A DNA stretch of 64,000 nucleotides from Urechis unicinctus (Eukaryota; Annelida; Polychaeta; Xenopneusta; Urechidae). The stretch is from NCBI GenBank assembly GCA_034190875.2, contig CM067344.1, positions 22,561,606-22,625,605 of the forward strand, given 5' to 3'. Every line of letters starts with the position of its first letter. The first letter of the stretch is position 1. Shown in pieces: positions 63,346-64,000 of the stretch. The position numbers were made by a program, and so were the translations under genes. The notes beneath the pieces are model-generated. The model was not told where the DNA came from, made no database searches, and saw only the letters and a list, made by a program, of their open reading frames with translations.

Positions 63346-64000
63346 GTGCATTTTCTCCCATGGAGGAGGTGCTGTCACTTAATATAAGTTATACAAGCTA
63401 CCCCCCTCCCCCACGCACAGCTTCAGCGTCAACTCACGGGACGGGGACATTTCAACAAGCACTCAAGCACTCATTTGGTATGTTCAGGCGCAGATTAGCC
63501 CAACACGACGCACCTGGGCTCGGAACCGTCTGGATAGACGCCCACACAATTTTCTGAAGCGTCTGCAAGGTCACACCAAATATGGTCAGCAATATTACAG
63601 GTGATTATCAAATCAGTCGTCAAAAATTCCCATTGAACAAAGTAAATAAGTTCATCTCTCACTTCAGCTTAGACAATTTCACAGTTTCAGTGGGGGTGTC
63701 GACCAGGGTTACTGCCTCAACGGCTGGTGCAGGCTCCAACGCGGGGAGTTGTGCAGAAATAGGCATTTGCTCCGTTTGGCAGAATATGTCAGCATCCGAG
63801 CCCGGTGGTTTGCCGCTGCAGGCTGCTTGATCATCGGGTTGGCTTTCTGGAGTCTGGCACCAAAAACAACAAGTTCGGCACTTCTAAGATAGTCGACCAT
63901 ACACCCCGAACGAGAACACCCACTGCAGCAATAAGTATTTTCCTTAGCAGTTTAGAAAATAAATATCTCCCTACCTTTGGGCGTTCCACGTCATGGAAGC
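63346..64000. other. No recognised feature at window end
   Basis: Two short plus-strand frames and one minus-strand frame of 60-80 codons, none recognisable. Confidence 0.4.

Overview
The window is eukaryotic, intron-bearing DNA, AT-leaning and full of microsatellites, minisatellites and short dispersed elements. Exons are small, follow GT-AG rules and keep reading phase. The protein families (LRR plus thrombospondin type-1 membrane protein, LRRC74-like LRR plus EF-hand protein), a tRNA-headed SINE relic, a SINE-like tail running into TCAC repeats and long (GTGA)n arrays suggest a marine invertebrate, most likely a mollusc and perhaps a gastropod. That placement is an inference, not proven.

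Three gene loci are supported. (1) About 0.35-10.4 kb, plus strand: a predicted type I membrane protein made of signal peptide, leucine-rich repeats, LRR C-terminal cap, Ser/Thr-rich stalk, two TSP1 domains, one transmembrane helix and a short basic tail. Its 5' half (signal peptide, LRR exon, intron, stalk exon) is present twice as a ~2.5 kb tandem duplication about 5.9 kb apart, while the TSP1 and membrane exons exist once. All exon junctions are phase 1, so either cassette could in principle be joined to the shared 3' exons. The two LRR exons differ mainly at the variable x positions of LxxLxLxxN, whereas the adjacent intron and stalk exon are nearly identical. Copy 2 carries a one-base insertion that breaks its cap. 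(2) About 15.4-16.6 kb, minus strand: the last coding exon (about 416 residues) of an unrecognised Ser-rich, largely disordered protein; its upstream exons were not found. (3) About 50.8-57.6 kb, plus strand: a 12-exon LRRC74-like gene with an acidic N-terminus, a run of ribonuclease-inhibitor-type LRRs, two canonical EF-hands and a lysine-rich tail. Exon 1 contains an apparent frameshift.

The 17-50 kb stretch has no convincing gene. It holds two copies of a ~0.61-0.64 kb inverted-repeat element with 9-bp target duplications (one at 16.7 kb next to the minus-strand exon, one at 47.9 kb), several minisatellites (35-, 28-, ~37- and ~36-bp units), two strong inverted repeats, and a decayed Polinton/Maverick-type protein-primed DNA polymerase fragment at 45 kb. 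Downstream of the LRRC74-like gene are a dead LINE reverse-transcriptase fragment (59 kb), a (TA)n tract, a SINE-like tail and a ~110-bp tandem array (62.7-63.3 kb).

The main candidate for something new is the duplicated LRR cassette, whose divergence is focused on the predicted ligand-facing surface, in front of a single TSP1/transmembrane module.
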